Source: Avena insularis (taxonomy: Eukaryota > Streptophyta > Magnoliopsida > Poales > Poaceae). Taken from it: DNA of 64,000 nucleotides. This document shows, piece by piece, positions 48,506-60,185 of the stretch. The stretch's first letter is position 1. Every line of letters begins with the position of its first letter. The position numbers were made by a program, and so were the translations under genes. Location of the stretch: the NCBI GenBank assembly GCA_023614405.1, contig CM042697.1:466284744-466348743 (forward strand), written 5' to 3'. The notes beneath the pieces were generated by a model. It was not told where the DNA came from. It ran no database searches and worked only from the letters and a program-made list of their open reading frames with translations.

Positions 48506-49744
48506 GGAATACAAGGCTCTCATGTATTTATACAGGTATACATACAAGTATTTATATATGTACACAACAGTATACAAATATAGTTATACATCATCACATC
48601 AATTAGAACCTCACATAGTGACAAGTGGCCGAATATTATACAAGTTTTGCATACAACAAGTTGATCATCATATGTATGTGAACATGAATGATTTAATATG
48701 CAATGAGTTTAATATGGCAATTTAAAAATAGGGACTCGAAAAGGAGTCACACATTAGGGCCGAAGATCTTGGTTCGGAGGAGTTCATCGGGTCCGGGCAG
48801 GAGAACTTGGCGTTCCGAGGGGTTCGGGTTCCGTCTTCAAATGTAGATGATGAATTTGGTTCCGGTTTTCAATGGTCATTTGGTTCCCTTGATGATCTTG
48901 GATCAGCATCACGTGGTGGTTTGTCGGTGACAATCTAGTTGAGCCGGCATCATCGCCACTTCAACATCTCTATGGAATTATCTTCGGGTTTTTAACATTC
49001 ACCATCTATACACCACAACACAACACATCATCGTCGGTGAGGCACCACGAGGAATTTGAGTCAAAACGAGCCACTGGATCACCAGATAAAACTGAGTCTT
49101 CAACACACGGAAGGTTACCAAGCTATCAGACGACATTGCACGGGCTCATCGGGTCAGCAAGCATAGACATGGCAGGGAGACACATGCGGTAGGAGATAGC
49201 GCATGCATGCGGGGACGCAGCCGCGCACGAGGCACCAGGCGGCGAGGAAGCTCGGCGGCGTCGCCACGGAAGGCGCGCGAGGTCGAGAAACATGGCTTGC
49301 GGGGGGGAGAGCTCAGCAGGAGGGGGAAGGGCGGTGAAGACAACGGTGGCATGCATCGTGGATGGCGCAGGCGGCGATGCACTTCCAGGAAGAAGACATG
49401 GGATTGGGGAGGGCGAGATCGATCGGTAGGTGGGGCTCCGTGTGTTGCAGTGTGGGTCGCGTGCGTGGTATGGCGTGAGGGTGCACCACGTGAGTCGTGG
49501 CGTGTGTTGTGTACGTGGTGTGAGACGTGTGTGGTATGTATGTCGCGTGGGTGCGCAGCGTGCGCGTGAATGCGGCGGCGGCTGTAGTTGGTTGGCTGTT
49601 GTTTAGGTTAGGGTTTGGCCAGGTAGTTTTAGGGTTTGATCGGTGGGGTTGTAGTTGGCTGGCTGCTGGGCTTTTGGGCCTGACGGCTGGCTGACTCCCC
49701 CACTAAAACTTTTATTGATTTGTTTTACTTTTATTAGTGGAGTA
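48506..49744. other. CACTA interior resembling a gypsy LTR
   Basis: An A/T-rich part (48506-48740) is followed by a GC-rich part (49190-49700). The phrases GTCACACATT and CCGAAGATCTT at 48747-48775 recur in the same order at 8698-8725 in the solo LTR at 6417-10704. The Gly-rich downstream block ending in a TGGCTGGCTG tract is also similar at 49655-49690 and 10385-10425. No gene recognised. Confidence 0.55.
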
Positions 49745-50109
49745 TTTTTTTCAATATGCGCTATTCGCAAAAAAAAACAGTGGCGCATCTCTAACATGCG
49801 CCATTGACAATCATGCCACCTTTCTGAGCGGTGGGGTCTAGATAGGGCCCACAAAATATCAATGGTGCATATTAAGAAAGACGTGCCATTGGCGAGGAGA
49901 ATATTAATGGCGCATATTCTATATGCGCCATTGATAAGCATATATCAATGACGCATATGTACATATGCGCCATTGATGTTTGGTCCATAGCCCTCCGGGG
50001 TGCCAGGCCCATATTATCAGTGGCGCATTTTTTTAGATGTGTGCCATTGGTTAAATAAAATATCAATGGAGCATATTTTTAAATGCGCCACTGATATTTA
50101 TCAGTGGAG
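49745..50109. repeat. Right subterminal repeat array of the CACTA
   Basis: At least six copies of the GCGCCATTGAT-like motif in both orientations (for example near 49765, 49796, 49910, 49925, 49966 and 50083). The array resumes at 56410-56469 after the inserted element. Confidence 0.75.
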
Positions 50110-51222
50110 TGATACGTCGGAAACGTATCTATAATTTGATGCTCCATGCTTGTTTAATATCTATTTTGCTTTGCTTGTCCACACTTTGAGGTTCTTTTTA
50201 CATGTTTTCTGGTACTATCCTATTAACAAGTTGCCACAGTGGCAGATGCATGTTTTCTGCTGTTTTTGGTTTTAGAAAAGTTAGTAAGAAATATTATCGA
50301 AATTGGACGGGACAAACGTGAAAGTCAATTACTTTCCAGGGGGAACAAGAAGTCCAGAGGGGAGCCGGAGGGGCCAGCCAGGGGGGGCCAGACCCACCCC
50401 AGGCGCGGGTGGGCCCTGTCCCGCGCCTGGCTAGGGTTTGGCCACCTAGGCCGCCGCCTCGGCCTCCCCCCTTCGCCTATAAGAAGCCCCCGATGCAGAA
50501 ACCCTAAGCACCCGATCAATATTCCATAAAACCGCCTATAGCCGCTGCCACCATCGTCCCTAGATCGGGGGGATCTGAAGTTCTTCCCGGCACCCTGCGG
50601 GAGGGGAGATCATCCCGGAGGCCTTCTCTCCGGTATGATGCGTGAGTAGTTTCACCTTTGACTATGGGTCCATGTAGTAGCTAGATGGTTGTATCTCCTC
50701 CTTGTTCTTTCATGTATAGATCCTGTGAGCTCCGTTCATGATCAAGATCTAATCTATTTGTAATCATGCATGTTGTGTTTGCGGGGATCCGATGGATATT
50801 GAGATTATTATTATGGTTTGATTAATAGTTTTGTCTTATAATTCTATCATGTCTATGTTGTTTGTGATCTTGCATGCTCTCCGTTGTTAGTAGCTATCTT
50901 GGCCAAGTAGTTGCTAGTGACTCCAAGAGGGGGTATTTATGCTCGATAGTGGGTTCATGCCTCTAGTTTCCAAAGGAAGTAACAATAATCTTTTCGGTTG
51001 TAGGTGTGCTGTTGCTACTAGGGAGAAAACAACGGTCTCTTGTTCATAGAACATGTGGACTGTTTACCTTACACACTTTGCTTAAAGCAGTTGTCTGTTG
51101 CTTGCAACTTAATACTAGAGAGGTTCAGATGATAACCCGAAGGTGTACTTCTAGTTATAGATGTAGTTGGATGGCGGTCTATGTATCTTGTTGTATTTCC
51201 CAATCGAATCTCATAGGATCTT
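50110..51222 (+). repeat. 5' LTR of the Athila-like element, 3' part deleted
   Basis: It is collinear with 54958-55973 but keeps a GC-rich stretch (about 50400-50545) that the 3' LTR has partly lost. It stops at CATAGGATCT. The string CTTCACAAGGGGAG then occurs twice (51220-51233 and 51245-51258) at the deletion junction. Confidence 0.85.
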
Positions 51223-51417
51223 CACAAGGGGAGGCTAAGAACGTCTTCACAAGGGGAGTCCTTCACTTCCTTTCTCTTTACTTTATTTTTAGTTTGTTTT
51301 ATTTCTTTTGCTTGGTTTTGTTTGCCTTTTTAAAAAAACCAAAAAATCAGTCTAGTTTGGTTTGCTTGCTTTATTCAAAAACACAAAATAAATCAGTTCC
51401 TGCTCTAGTTGCTACCA

Positions 51418-52262
51418 TGTCTGGTTTTGGACCAACCTTTATTTCCCCTATGGTAGAAATATCCACTTTTAAGCAAAAAAGTGAAGAAAATTTTAAAGAA
51501 GCTTGGTCTAGAATCTCTGCTTTACAGAGGGAAACTAAGCCTAAGGTGAGCCTTAGCTTGGTTATTGATAGTTTCTACCGCGGTATTGCTCTTATTTATA
51601 GATATGCTTTGGATGTTGTGGCTAAGAAAGATTTCTTGCTATGTACTGAGGATGAAGCTTTTGATGCCATAAAGAAAATAATTATGATTTATGGTACACT
51701 TGGCAAGTCTGATTCATCTTTCACAAATATTTTTGCTAGGTTGAACACTCTTGAGACAGGTATTGCTGCTATGAATAGTTGCTATCACATGCTTAGGGCT
51801 TACCATGATTATGTTCTCATAAATTCTGAGCCTTCAAAGTGGTTCCCCACAATCAAAGTCTCAATAAACACTACACTTTTTGATGCTCGCTATGATATCA
51901 TGTCTGAATTTTGCCTCATGCCTAAAGAAATTTATGATTCCTTGAGTCTTTGGGGGCTTATTGAAGGAGGAGAGGAAATCTCTCTTACCAACAATGCCAC
52001 TATATTACCCATTGGAATAGCTGAATGTGTGTTTATAAAAATCTATGGAAAAATGGTGTCTACTGATTATCTTGTTATTGAATGTGTAGGCAAGTGACAT
52101 ATCATACTTGGAAGATCTCTACTAAAGCACCTTGGGGCAGTAATAGATGTGGGAAAAGGCATCATGCATTTTTCTCCTCCGGTAAGCAATCATATCTTCC
52201 CTAAAGAGAATAAGAAAGATAAAAAAGGAAAGAACAAGAGGGGTAATGCTTCATTTGAAAAT
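51418..52262 (+). pseudogene. Gag-protease-like frame of the Athila-like element
   Basis: From MSGFGPTF at 51418 the frame gives a gag-like N-terminal part (KQKSEENFKEAWSRI, a SFYRGIALIYRYALD block and an EDEAFDAIKKI block). It then runs directly into an Athila-type protease region (FDARYDIMSEFCLMPKEIYD, then a VIECVGK end with a stop at 52095). The tail of the protease (HIILGRSLLKHLGAVIDV) follows the stop in the same frame up to 52262. Gag CCHC fingers and a clear catalytic triplet are not visible, so this is an internally deleted gag-pro. The longer frame that begins at 51006 includes LTR sequence and is not a real start. Confidence 0.75.
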
Positions 52263-52269
52263 ACTTGAT

Positions 52270-54957
52270 TCTTCTTGCTTCTTGTGCCTAACTTAAAGGC
52301 GTTAAAAAAAGTACTTGTTGGGAGATAACCCAAGAGTTTCCTTGAGTCTTGGAAGTTATTACTTCTGTAATGACCTCTCCTTATTATTTTTGTTTGCTTT
52401 TTGTGCCAAGAATGACCTCTAATGAGAGGGAAGTAAGATTTGGAGAGTTGCTGTCCCGAAACAGATTTCTGTCCTCCACCAAAAAAATTCGTGAGGATTC
52501 TCTGTAACTCGGATTGAGCTCAAAATTTACGAATAAATCCTGCAGTACGTTAGATAACTTTTTTTAGTTCAACACTTTTTGATTTGAGCAACAGAAGATG
52601 TTCAAAAAAATCGGTTTTTATCTGCTGGTCTGTTTTGACAGATTTCTGCCATTATTTGCATTTGCTTCTTATTAATTCCTTTTTGAGTTCTCTTTAGGTG
52701 AATTGAGCTTTTTGAAGGATTTACTACTTTAGCTTGTGTTTTTAGTAAAAAGCCTTGCTGTTCCAAAGCTTTGCCAGAGGTCTAATATCTTTTGAATACA
52801 CTAATGTTGCTAACGAAGATTGTGTGAAATTTTGTATGAAGGAAAATTTTCAGGTGTAGAGAGGAAATGATGCAATGAGATGAAAGATGGACAAAAGCTC
52901 ACGCTTGGGGATGCCACCTTGGTGTCACCCCAAGAAATATCCAAGAGGTACAAGCGTCAAAGCTTGGGCATGCCCAAGGCATCCCCTTCTTCATCAATAA
53001 AAAGCTGAGGTCTGTGTAGACACTTTGTTTTTATTGTTTCATGCACAATTGTGTTGTTCTTGGAGCGTCTTAGTTTTCGTTTGCTTTGCTTAGGTTGTTT
53101 AGTTTGCTTGAATAAAGTAGTTTGGACCCCTGTTCTTGCTGTGTTGTTTTACAAATAAGTTGCTTGGTGTTGGAAAGGAGTAGTAAGTTTGCTTGAAGTG
53201 TAAGAGGAGTTTGCATTGACTGTGACTTAGACTTTAGTATGAAATACTAGGTGTTGTTTTAGAATTATGCTTAATGATTATTGTTGTAGCATGTCTTGTT
53301 CCAAATAATTGGGATTGCTTAGTGTGCCTTGAAGAAATTATGCGTTGTTTTAGCATGCAAAAGAATAGCATTGTGGTATTCTCCTTTGATGCTTTGCTTG
53401 GGTTGACTTGGCACATGCTCACACCATGTTATGACTATGACAAGTCACCATTAGCCTCCATGATCATTTATTTCTTGACTTGTAGTACCACTCTTTGCTT
53501 TGATTAGTATGCTTTGTTACACTACATGTTTATGGCCATTATGCTCTCTTAGTTGGTTGCTCCCAGTCTTTTGCTAGCCTCCACTTGTATGAGTAAGCTC
53601 TACTCATGCTTCCAACTCTCAAGAAATCAAGTTATTCCAAAGTGCCCACTATAAACTCCTATGCATGGTGGGTTACACCATTCCAAGTATATTCTTGTTT
53701 TCAACTATCTTCCAATTAAAAACTATTTTGTTATGTGAAAACTTAGTGATTAAAGCCCTCACGAACTTGATGGCACACTTTATTCTTTGCCCCTAATAAA
53801 CTTGAACCATTGTGACAACTTTGTTGTATATGCTTGCACTTATAAGTTGGAATTAGCAGAACTGCGTCACGGGAACGTTTTCAACATTGCACTTGTACTT
53901 TGTACTCAGTTGATATCATGCTCTTTTGTCTATGGATGTCACCGGTGTGAAATAAAGAGGGAACTTATAAGTTCATGGAGTTTGTATCCTGTGTTAGAGA
54001 AACGCCTGGGCCGCTAGCCTAAGCCATGCCTAATCATGGTGGAAACTTGCAACATCACCATAATGAGCTATCTATGACGCATCCTCAATAAAAATCTGTG
54101 CATATGGTAAATAAAAAGATTGCTGAGATGCTCATTGTCTGCTTGCCTTGTTATTTTGGTTATGGGAAAGCTCCTGTACCATGTGCAAGAGGTACCCCGT
54201 CGGCGGTTCTTAATGTTATGCAAATACTTACAATGACAAGAACTTACCTGGACCCAAAGTTGAGTATGCATGAGGTATGGCCCTCGTATTCAAGGGACTT
54301 GAGATTGCCAACTTATACTTCGTCAAGCATATACTCCATCTTTGCCACTTTAAACTTTAACCACTTCAAGATGCTTATGATAGGGGCAATGAGGGCTGAA
54401 AGCTAACAAGTACCATAATTTTTAAGCTCTTTTTGAAACTTGTAATCCATGATTCTTTAACAAAAAAGGCTTTTCTTCCACCATTATTGATTCTCCACCT
54501 TCTACCTTTAGGCACCATTAAGAGAGCATAGTTGTCATTCTGTGTGCAGTGTTCCAAAGCTTATTAATTGATACATATTGTGTTATTACTTGTTCTTGTG
54601 CTATTTGTTTCTAGTCACCCTTGTGAACTTTGCAGGTGTCATATGCATCTATATTGCTACTATATGAGGGACAAGCTGATTGCCACTATGTTATGTTTTC
54701 TGTATGTGAAACAAACAAATGTTTTTAAATGCATGTTATTCATGATCTTTGTTTGTAGTCTGTCATGTTGCATGCATAGTTACTATGTCCTATTGTTAGA
54801 ACTCCATCTTTCATGCACATGTTTAGAGTTCTTTGATCCCAGTTTTCTATGCTTGCAAATGGTTGGATCTTTATTGTGAGGGTGCATGTCACCTCAAAAA
54901 TTATTCTTTTCATCACTTACCTACTCGAGGACGAGCAGGAGTTAAGCTTGGGGATGT
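52270..54957 (+). other. Non-coding interior of the Athila-like element
   Basis: About 2.7 kb without a frame that I recognise and with no trace of reverse transcriptase or integrase. It is T-rich in places, with short frames only. It ends in the AGCTTGGGGATGT stretch just before the 3' LTR, which may be the polypurine tract. Confidence 0.6.
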
Positions 54958-56404
54958 TGATACATAGGAAACGTATCTATAATTTTGATGCTCCATGCTT
55001 GTTTAATATCTACTTTGCTTTGCTTGTCCACATTTTGAGGTGCTTTTTACATGTTTTTTGGTACTAACCTATTAACAATTTGCCACAGTGCCAGATGTAT
55101 GTTTTCTGCAGTTTTTGGTTTCTGAAAAGTTAGTAAAGAAATATTTTCGGAATTGGACGGGACAAACATCAAAGTCAATTACTTTCCATGGGGAACAAGA
55201 AGTCCAGAGGGGACCCGAAGGGGCCAGCCATGGGGCCAAAACTACCTCAGGCGCGGGTGGGCCCTGCCCCGCCTATAAGAAGTCCCCGATGCCACCGCCA
55301 CCATCGTCCCTAGATCGGGGGGGTCTGAAGTTCTTCCCGGCACCCAGCCGGAGGAGAGATCATCCCGGAGGCCTTCTCTTCGGTATGATGCGTGAGTAGT
55401 TTCACCTTGGACTATGGGTCCATGTAGTAGCTAGATGGTTATATATCCTCCTTGTGCTTTCATGTATAGATCTTGTGAGCTCCGTTTATAATTAAAATCT
55501 AATCTATTTGTAATCATGCATGTTGTGTTTACGGGGATCCGATGGATATTGAGATTATTATGTTGGTTTGATTAATGGTTTTGTCTTTATGATTCTATCA
55601 TGTCTGTGTTGTTTGTGATCTTGCATGCTCTCCGTTGTTAGTAGCTATCTTGGCCAAGTAGTTGCTAGTGACTCCAAGAGGGGGTATTTATGCTCGATAG
55701 TGGGTTCATGCCTCTAGTTTCCAAGGAAAGTGACAATAATCTCTTCGGTTGTAGGTGTGCTGTTGCTACTAGGGAGAAAACAACAGTCTCTTGTTCATGG
55801 AACATGTGGACTGTTTACCTTATACACTTTGCTTAAAGCAGTTGTCTGTTGCTTGCAACTTAATACTGGAGGGGGTTCATATGATAACCTGAAGGTGGAC
55901 TTCTAGTTATAGATGCAGTTGGATGGCGGTCTATGTATCTTGTTGTATTGCCCAATCGAATCTCATAGAATCTTTCTGACTAGTAATTGCATTGTTATGC
56001 CTTGCTCAGTTCCTGTCAATTGCCCTGCTGTAATTTGTTTATCCTTCATACCATGTTGTTTACCTAAGGAGAGCACCTCTAGTAAACTATGGACCCCAGT
56101 CCAATTTTTACCATTGATACATCTTTCACTGTTACTTGTTTACTTGCTGCAAACCATTACCTTCCACACTATACGTTTAATCCTCGGTTACAGCAAACCG
56201 GTGAGCTTGACAACCTCACTGTTCGTTGGGACAAAGTCTTGGGTTTGTGTTGTGCAGGTCTCCGTGTTGCTTGCAACACCTGTGTGATGTTTCCTTTCTC
56301 CTTCTGGTTCGATAACCTCGGTCTCTACTGAGAGAAAACTTGCTGCTTGCTGCTTCACACCTTGCTCTTGGGGTTCCCAACAGGCTCTGCGTAAACAGCC
56401 ATCA
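54958..56404 (+). repeat. 3' LTR of the Athila-like element
   Basis: 1447 bp from TGATACATAGG to GCCATCA. It has lost two short parts of the GC-rich block relative to the 5' LTR but keeps the last 430 bp that the 5' LTR lacks. Confidence 0.88.
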
Positions 56405-56472
56405 TGGAGCATATTCAAAAAAATTCCCCACTGGTAATAAATCTATCCATAAGCTTTTCTCTACTAGTGCAA

Positions 56473-57170
56473 TAACCTAGCATGCACCGCTTTCGCGAAC
56501 CCTCGCTGTTTAAACCAGAAGTTCTTGAAATGGAAGCAATTCAGTCTAGGTGGAGACCCTCCGCCTGAGGACGGGACAGGGGTATGATCGGAGCCGACCC
56601 TGGTGACCACGCGGAGCGAGCACAGGGGGGAAAGCCACCTCCCATTCCACCGAGACAAAGACTCTACCAAGGACGTTGTGAATCAGGTCTAACTACTTGT
56701 TGGTCCAAGTATATCTGGCTCCTACTCTCGTGATCTCTCTGAAGGCGAGGTCATCGATGCAGTCGTTAAACATGCGAATCCTATGAAGGTCCACATTCTC
56801 CGAGGTCTTATCTTCGGTGAAGCGGATAAGATTGAAGTCCCATGCCATAATAACCGGGGTCTCCGTATGCTCCACCTTAGCTTTGAGCTCGAGCAAAAAC
56901 TCCTGCGACCTCCTATGGTCCACGGGGCCATAAACAATTGTTTAGTGGTGAGAGCCATGATCACAAAGAGGATCCTCAATCTCGAAAGTATCCTCCTTCA
57001 TTCGTCGGGAGCCAGATCCAGACAAACTTGTGTCGAGACATGCCCTCCAGCTCTACCATCGAGAAATCCTAACGAATCGTCTCCTAAAGTCCCATAATAT
57101 TCACATCTTCTTGACGTAAATATTCCTTAATCTAACAACGACGACCATCCTGACTAAACCCCGGACGTTT
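56473..57170 (-). pseudogene. LINE endonuclease domain (APE-like), degenerate
   Basis: The minus strand from about 57130 reads IKEYLRQEDVNIMGL, then a VDHRRSQEFLLELK block, then MAWDFNLIR, where the usual Gly before DFN is replaced (WDFN), then FREITRVGARYTWTNK. A GSDHTPV block matches the SDH motif of APE-type endonucleases near 56585. Frames shift several times. The piece ends at the CACTA boundary. Confidence 0.85.
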
Positions 57171-57429
57171 CAAATAAACGTTCGGATTACACGTTCAAAA
57201 GAATGATCACTCGAGCGCGGCCCCCTTACTGGGGGCATAGCGGGCACGGCCTGACCGGGGGTGGTCTCTGGAAGGGAAGTTCTCGTGGGAGGCCCACCAC
57301 TATCAGGCTTGAGAGGTGGAGCCGTATTAATTAACTCCGGCAGGGATAGATCGACGACGCCATAATAAATGGTGTTATAAACCGGCCAGTGGGAGTGCTC
57401 GCCGTAGATCCAATCCAAATATCCTTTTC
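57171..57429 (-). other. LINE 5' part or spacer upstream of ORF2
   Basis: A Pro-rich frame at 57170-57418 on the minus strand precedes the endonuclease. It could be the end of ORF1 or an upstream spacer. No zinc knuckle or other ORF1 mark is visible. The LINE 5' boundary lies in or near this stretch. Confidence 0.4.
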
Positions 57430-58740
57430 TACCCAGAAAAGAAGAAGACGCAGAGAGCTACAGACGCAGAGTAGTGGGTCCAGGGCCCGTCGTGTTGCTG
57501 TTGCGACGTCGTTTCCTGGCTCTATCGCGAGCTAGCGCGCCTAGCTGGCCGCTGATTGATCGTACGCGCGCGCACGGTCGCTAGCTCCGATCCGGCGCCA
57601 CCACCACCTGTCGTACTCGTACCACCGGACGGAAGGACGGAACGTACGCCATGCAGGAGGAGAAAGACAGGAGGGCCGTGTCGGCGCGCGATCCGCGCAG
57701 GCAACGTTGCCGTCCGAGTCCGACGGAAAGGCCACACACAACGCCGCCGGCCCCCACCCACCGACGAACACAGCGGATAGCCCGATATCCACCGGTGGAA
57801 ACCAGCGCACCGCCCGGCCACTGAACTGTCCAAGTGAACTCCTAGCCTAGCCAAAAGGTCAAGTCGTCGAGGCGTTAAATTAGGCATGAGCTAGCTAGCT
57901 AGCTAGGCCCAGATGCTGATAAACTCTGCCCAGCGATTCAGCGCGCAGCCGCTGGTTAGTCGCGGCCGGCCGGAACAACATGGCCGGACCTACGAGCCAA
58001 GCGTGCTGGCGACGGTTCACACACACAACAAACACTAACGCCAAGAGAGGCGGATCGAGGTCCCCTGCCCCGGCCGGGAGAGAGATATATACTAGTACTA
58101 CTCCGTACCACACAGTCCACACTGCACTACACTCCCGTCCCGATCGGAGGATCTCGTCCTCTTAATGCGCCATGTAGTACGTGCAACTCGACTGCCCAAC
58201 CGTCGCCACGCGCTGTGAAGTGCTCGATCGGCTGGCTGGCGTTAGTTCGACCGAGCTGCCCGCGCGCGTCGCGGAAGCTCCATGCACGCGGCGACGTTCG
58301 GTGCCGCCGACCGCCGATGATTAGCTACTATAGCTACGAACGGTTAGGTGCTCTGATCAGTCGAGTAACCGGTGACGGTACCAAATGATTGACGACGGTG
58401 GTTGCGCCACTTGGAGAACGGAACAGCAGCAACCACGAAGCTATAGCTACGAACGGTAGTAACTACTACTACTTACTTTTATTAATTGATGATCTGACTA
58501 TGTATATTTACGTACCTGGGCTCCACATGCCCATTTCGATCGTGGTAGCAGGGGAGAGGCTTACCGTGAGACAAAAGAATGTACAGCAACCCGAGACACA
58601 GCGCCATGCATAGGGTATATATACGTCCAAAAATCCAGTGGTGTTTCCCTGGATCTGCGACTGTTGGCATCAAATCACTCGGCTCAACCACCAAAGGACT
58701 CATGCGCAGCTTGATCTGTTGCCTTTCTTAAGTCCCGAAA
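57430..58740. other. GC- and CpG-rich island without a recognised gene
   Basis: 57480-58300 is much richer in GC and CpG than its surroundings. Frames overlap on both strands and none resembles a known protein. A (CTAG)n run is at 57891-57906. A TATATATAC run is at 58615-58623. The 17 bp string CTATAGCTACGAACGGT occurs at about 58329 and 58440. It could be promoter-like sequence or a decayed gene end, which is untested. Confidence 0.4.
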
Positions 58741-59655
58741 CTCAACATAAAACCTAAGGCACTTCCATATTTTGTAGGACTAAGAAAAACACTTGCCTTT
58801 CTTATTTTCCTACCAAAACTAGAACCGTTGATTCGATGTTGAGATATATAGTGTAAGATTTTACAGTTTTATGAAATCTGAGCATGCTCCATTTGCACTA
58901 GATGAAGAACTTATTACTCGATCGACCGATCCCTAATCGTATTGGAAAATTCTATAGGAGGGAAAATGACGCGGGAGAAAAAGACAAAACAAAATAGTAG
59001 TACAAAAGCGAAGGTGTATATGTTTTATAAACTTTTACTGTCTTTCAGGTGAGATCGGCTATTGACAATAAAATCAAACATGAGGATTCAAGAATAAGTA
59101 TACGATCAATTAACACAAGACAACCACCACAACTAGTTGTGGCACACGCCCGAAAGGACTAGAGACCCGAGATACTAGAACATTCATCCTTAGAGTGGGG
59201 ATGTGTCGCACACATATGATATCCACTACTATCGGTCTAGACAGATACACCACCATTGTATTTGAGTTGTTGTCGTCGAGGAGTATTATCGAATATCCAT
59301 ATTTTATTGAAATATTACTATGTGTCCATGAACATTTTCAAAGAAACAACATAGTTATGTGTTATAGGGAAACACGACCATCTAGATACGAAAAATGAAC
59401 ATTCATGCATAAGTAACCTCGTCATTGAGTAGAATACTATCGCTGCGATGGCAATAAGTAGAGGCACATGAAACTAGCATTTTCACCCTTTTTAAATTAG
59501 TGATAGAAGTAATATAACATCCAAGAAAACTAGAATGAACTTCCATAATTAGCAAATGCTGATAAGGTAGAGTATAGTTTACAACTTCTCGATAATGCCT
59601 ATCCGCAATCAAAGTTCATTTGTTTACTCTTAATTCAAAGACTAATTTTAATGAA
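58741..59655. other. AT-rich intergenic DNA, no gene recognised
   Basis: Only short frames and no repeat termini. Confidence 0.4.
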
Positions 59656-60185
59656 TGCTAGTGCCGCCAATTTTGAGCCCATTTTGAAAGAAAAAATGCA
59701 GAATAAAGAAATGGAAAACCAACGCTAAGAGTCCTTTTATCTGATATAGTTACCATAAAAAATACAAAGGCGGAGCTATGGCAAATTAGTAGAAAAATAC
59801 TTCAAAAATATCCCTATCATGTCTGACTTATCCTGGCTTCCATGCCAAGTCATCAATGGGATGGCTATATTCATGAATCCCTTCATGATAATGTGCCCCA
59901 TTTTCGCACATAGGTGCATATTGGCATGCCAAATAAAAGTGTCAAAAGGAGTTTCTAAATTTTGTCATTAAAAAGTGATTTCCATTTTGCAAATCCCAAA
60001 AAGTGTATTTTTGTGAATCGAGTATAAAAATTAATTTGGCAAACGACATCACTCCAATTTTTAAAATACTAAAACACACCGAATGCCAAAATCCTATAAA
60101 TGGAGAATTTTCTTGATTTGTAATTACTTTTCTCCATTTAAATGAGTTTTAGGTGATTTTAAAAAACAGTCATGCTCTAGTTTGC
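59656..60185. repeat. Unit 1 of a duplicated 0.53 kb sequence (empty-site copy)
   Basis: From GCCGCCAATTTTG to CAGTCATGCTCTAG. It repeats, with scattered changes, at 60282-60678 plus 63233-63368. It contains the undisturbed CACTCCAA|TTTTTAA site (60058) that in unit 2 holds the Helitron. No protein frame. Origin unknown. Confidence 0.8.

Larger units (their letters stand above)
50110..56404 (+). mobile_element. Athila-like gypsy element, non-autonomous, in the CACTA
   Basis: It starts TGATACGTCG and ends GCCATCA, flanked by TGGAG at 50105-50109 and 56405-56409. The 3' LTR is complete (1447 bp). The 5' LTR breaks off near 51222, so about 430 bp of LTR and the primer site are gone. One gag/protease-like frame is present and no reverse transcriptase or integrase is recognisable in 52270-54957. 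The TGATACGT start and the LTR end are those of Athila-type Triticeae families. Confidence 0.88.
48240..56469. mobile_element. Non-autonomous CACTA transposon with an Athila-like insertion
   Basis: The right end is CTCTACTAGTG, inverse of CACTAGTAGAG. The left end is CGCTAGTAGAG, the same with one A to G change. A 3 bp duplication CAA flanks it (48237-48239 and 56470-56472). Without the 50110-56404 insertion it is about 1.93 kb. Subterminal arrays of a GCGCCATTGAT-like motif occur on both sides. No transposase is present, so it would need one in trans. Confidence 0.88.
39400..57420 (-). mobile_element. LINE (L1-like) split into four blocks by three insertions
   Basis: Read on the minus strand, endonuclease (56473-57170), pre-RT and RT fingers (47484-48236), RT palm (45059-46112) and the C-terminal zinc-binding region (39602-40466) occur in the correct ORF2 order. 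They are separated by a CACTA element, a solo LTR and a truncated Tat element. The two clean insertions have target duplications (CAA, GAATA). With inserts removed the LINE is about 3.9 kb. Its outer ends are approximate, and it lacks a recognisable ORF1. Confidence 0.85.

Noticed and set aside
57522..57887. 121-codon minus-strand frame in the GC-rich island
   Set aside because: Overlaps other frames on both strands and resembles no known protein; composition explains it.
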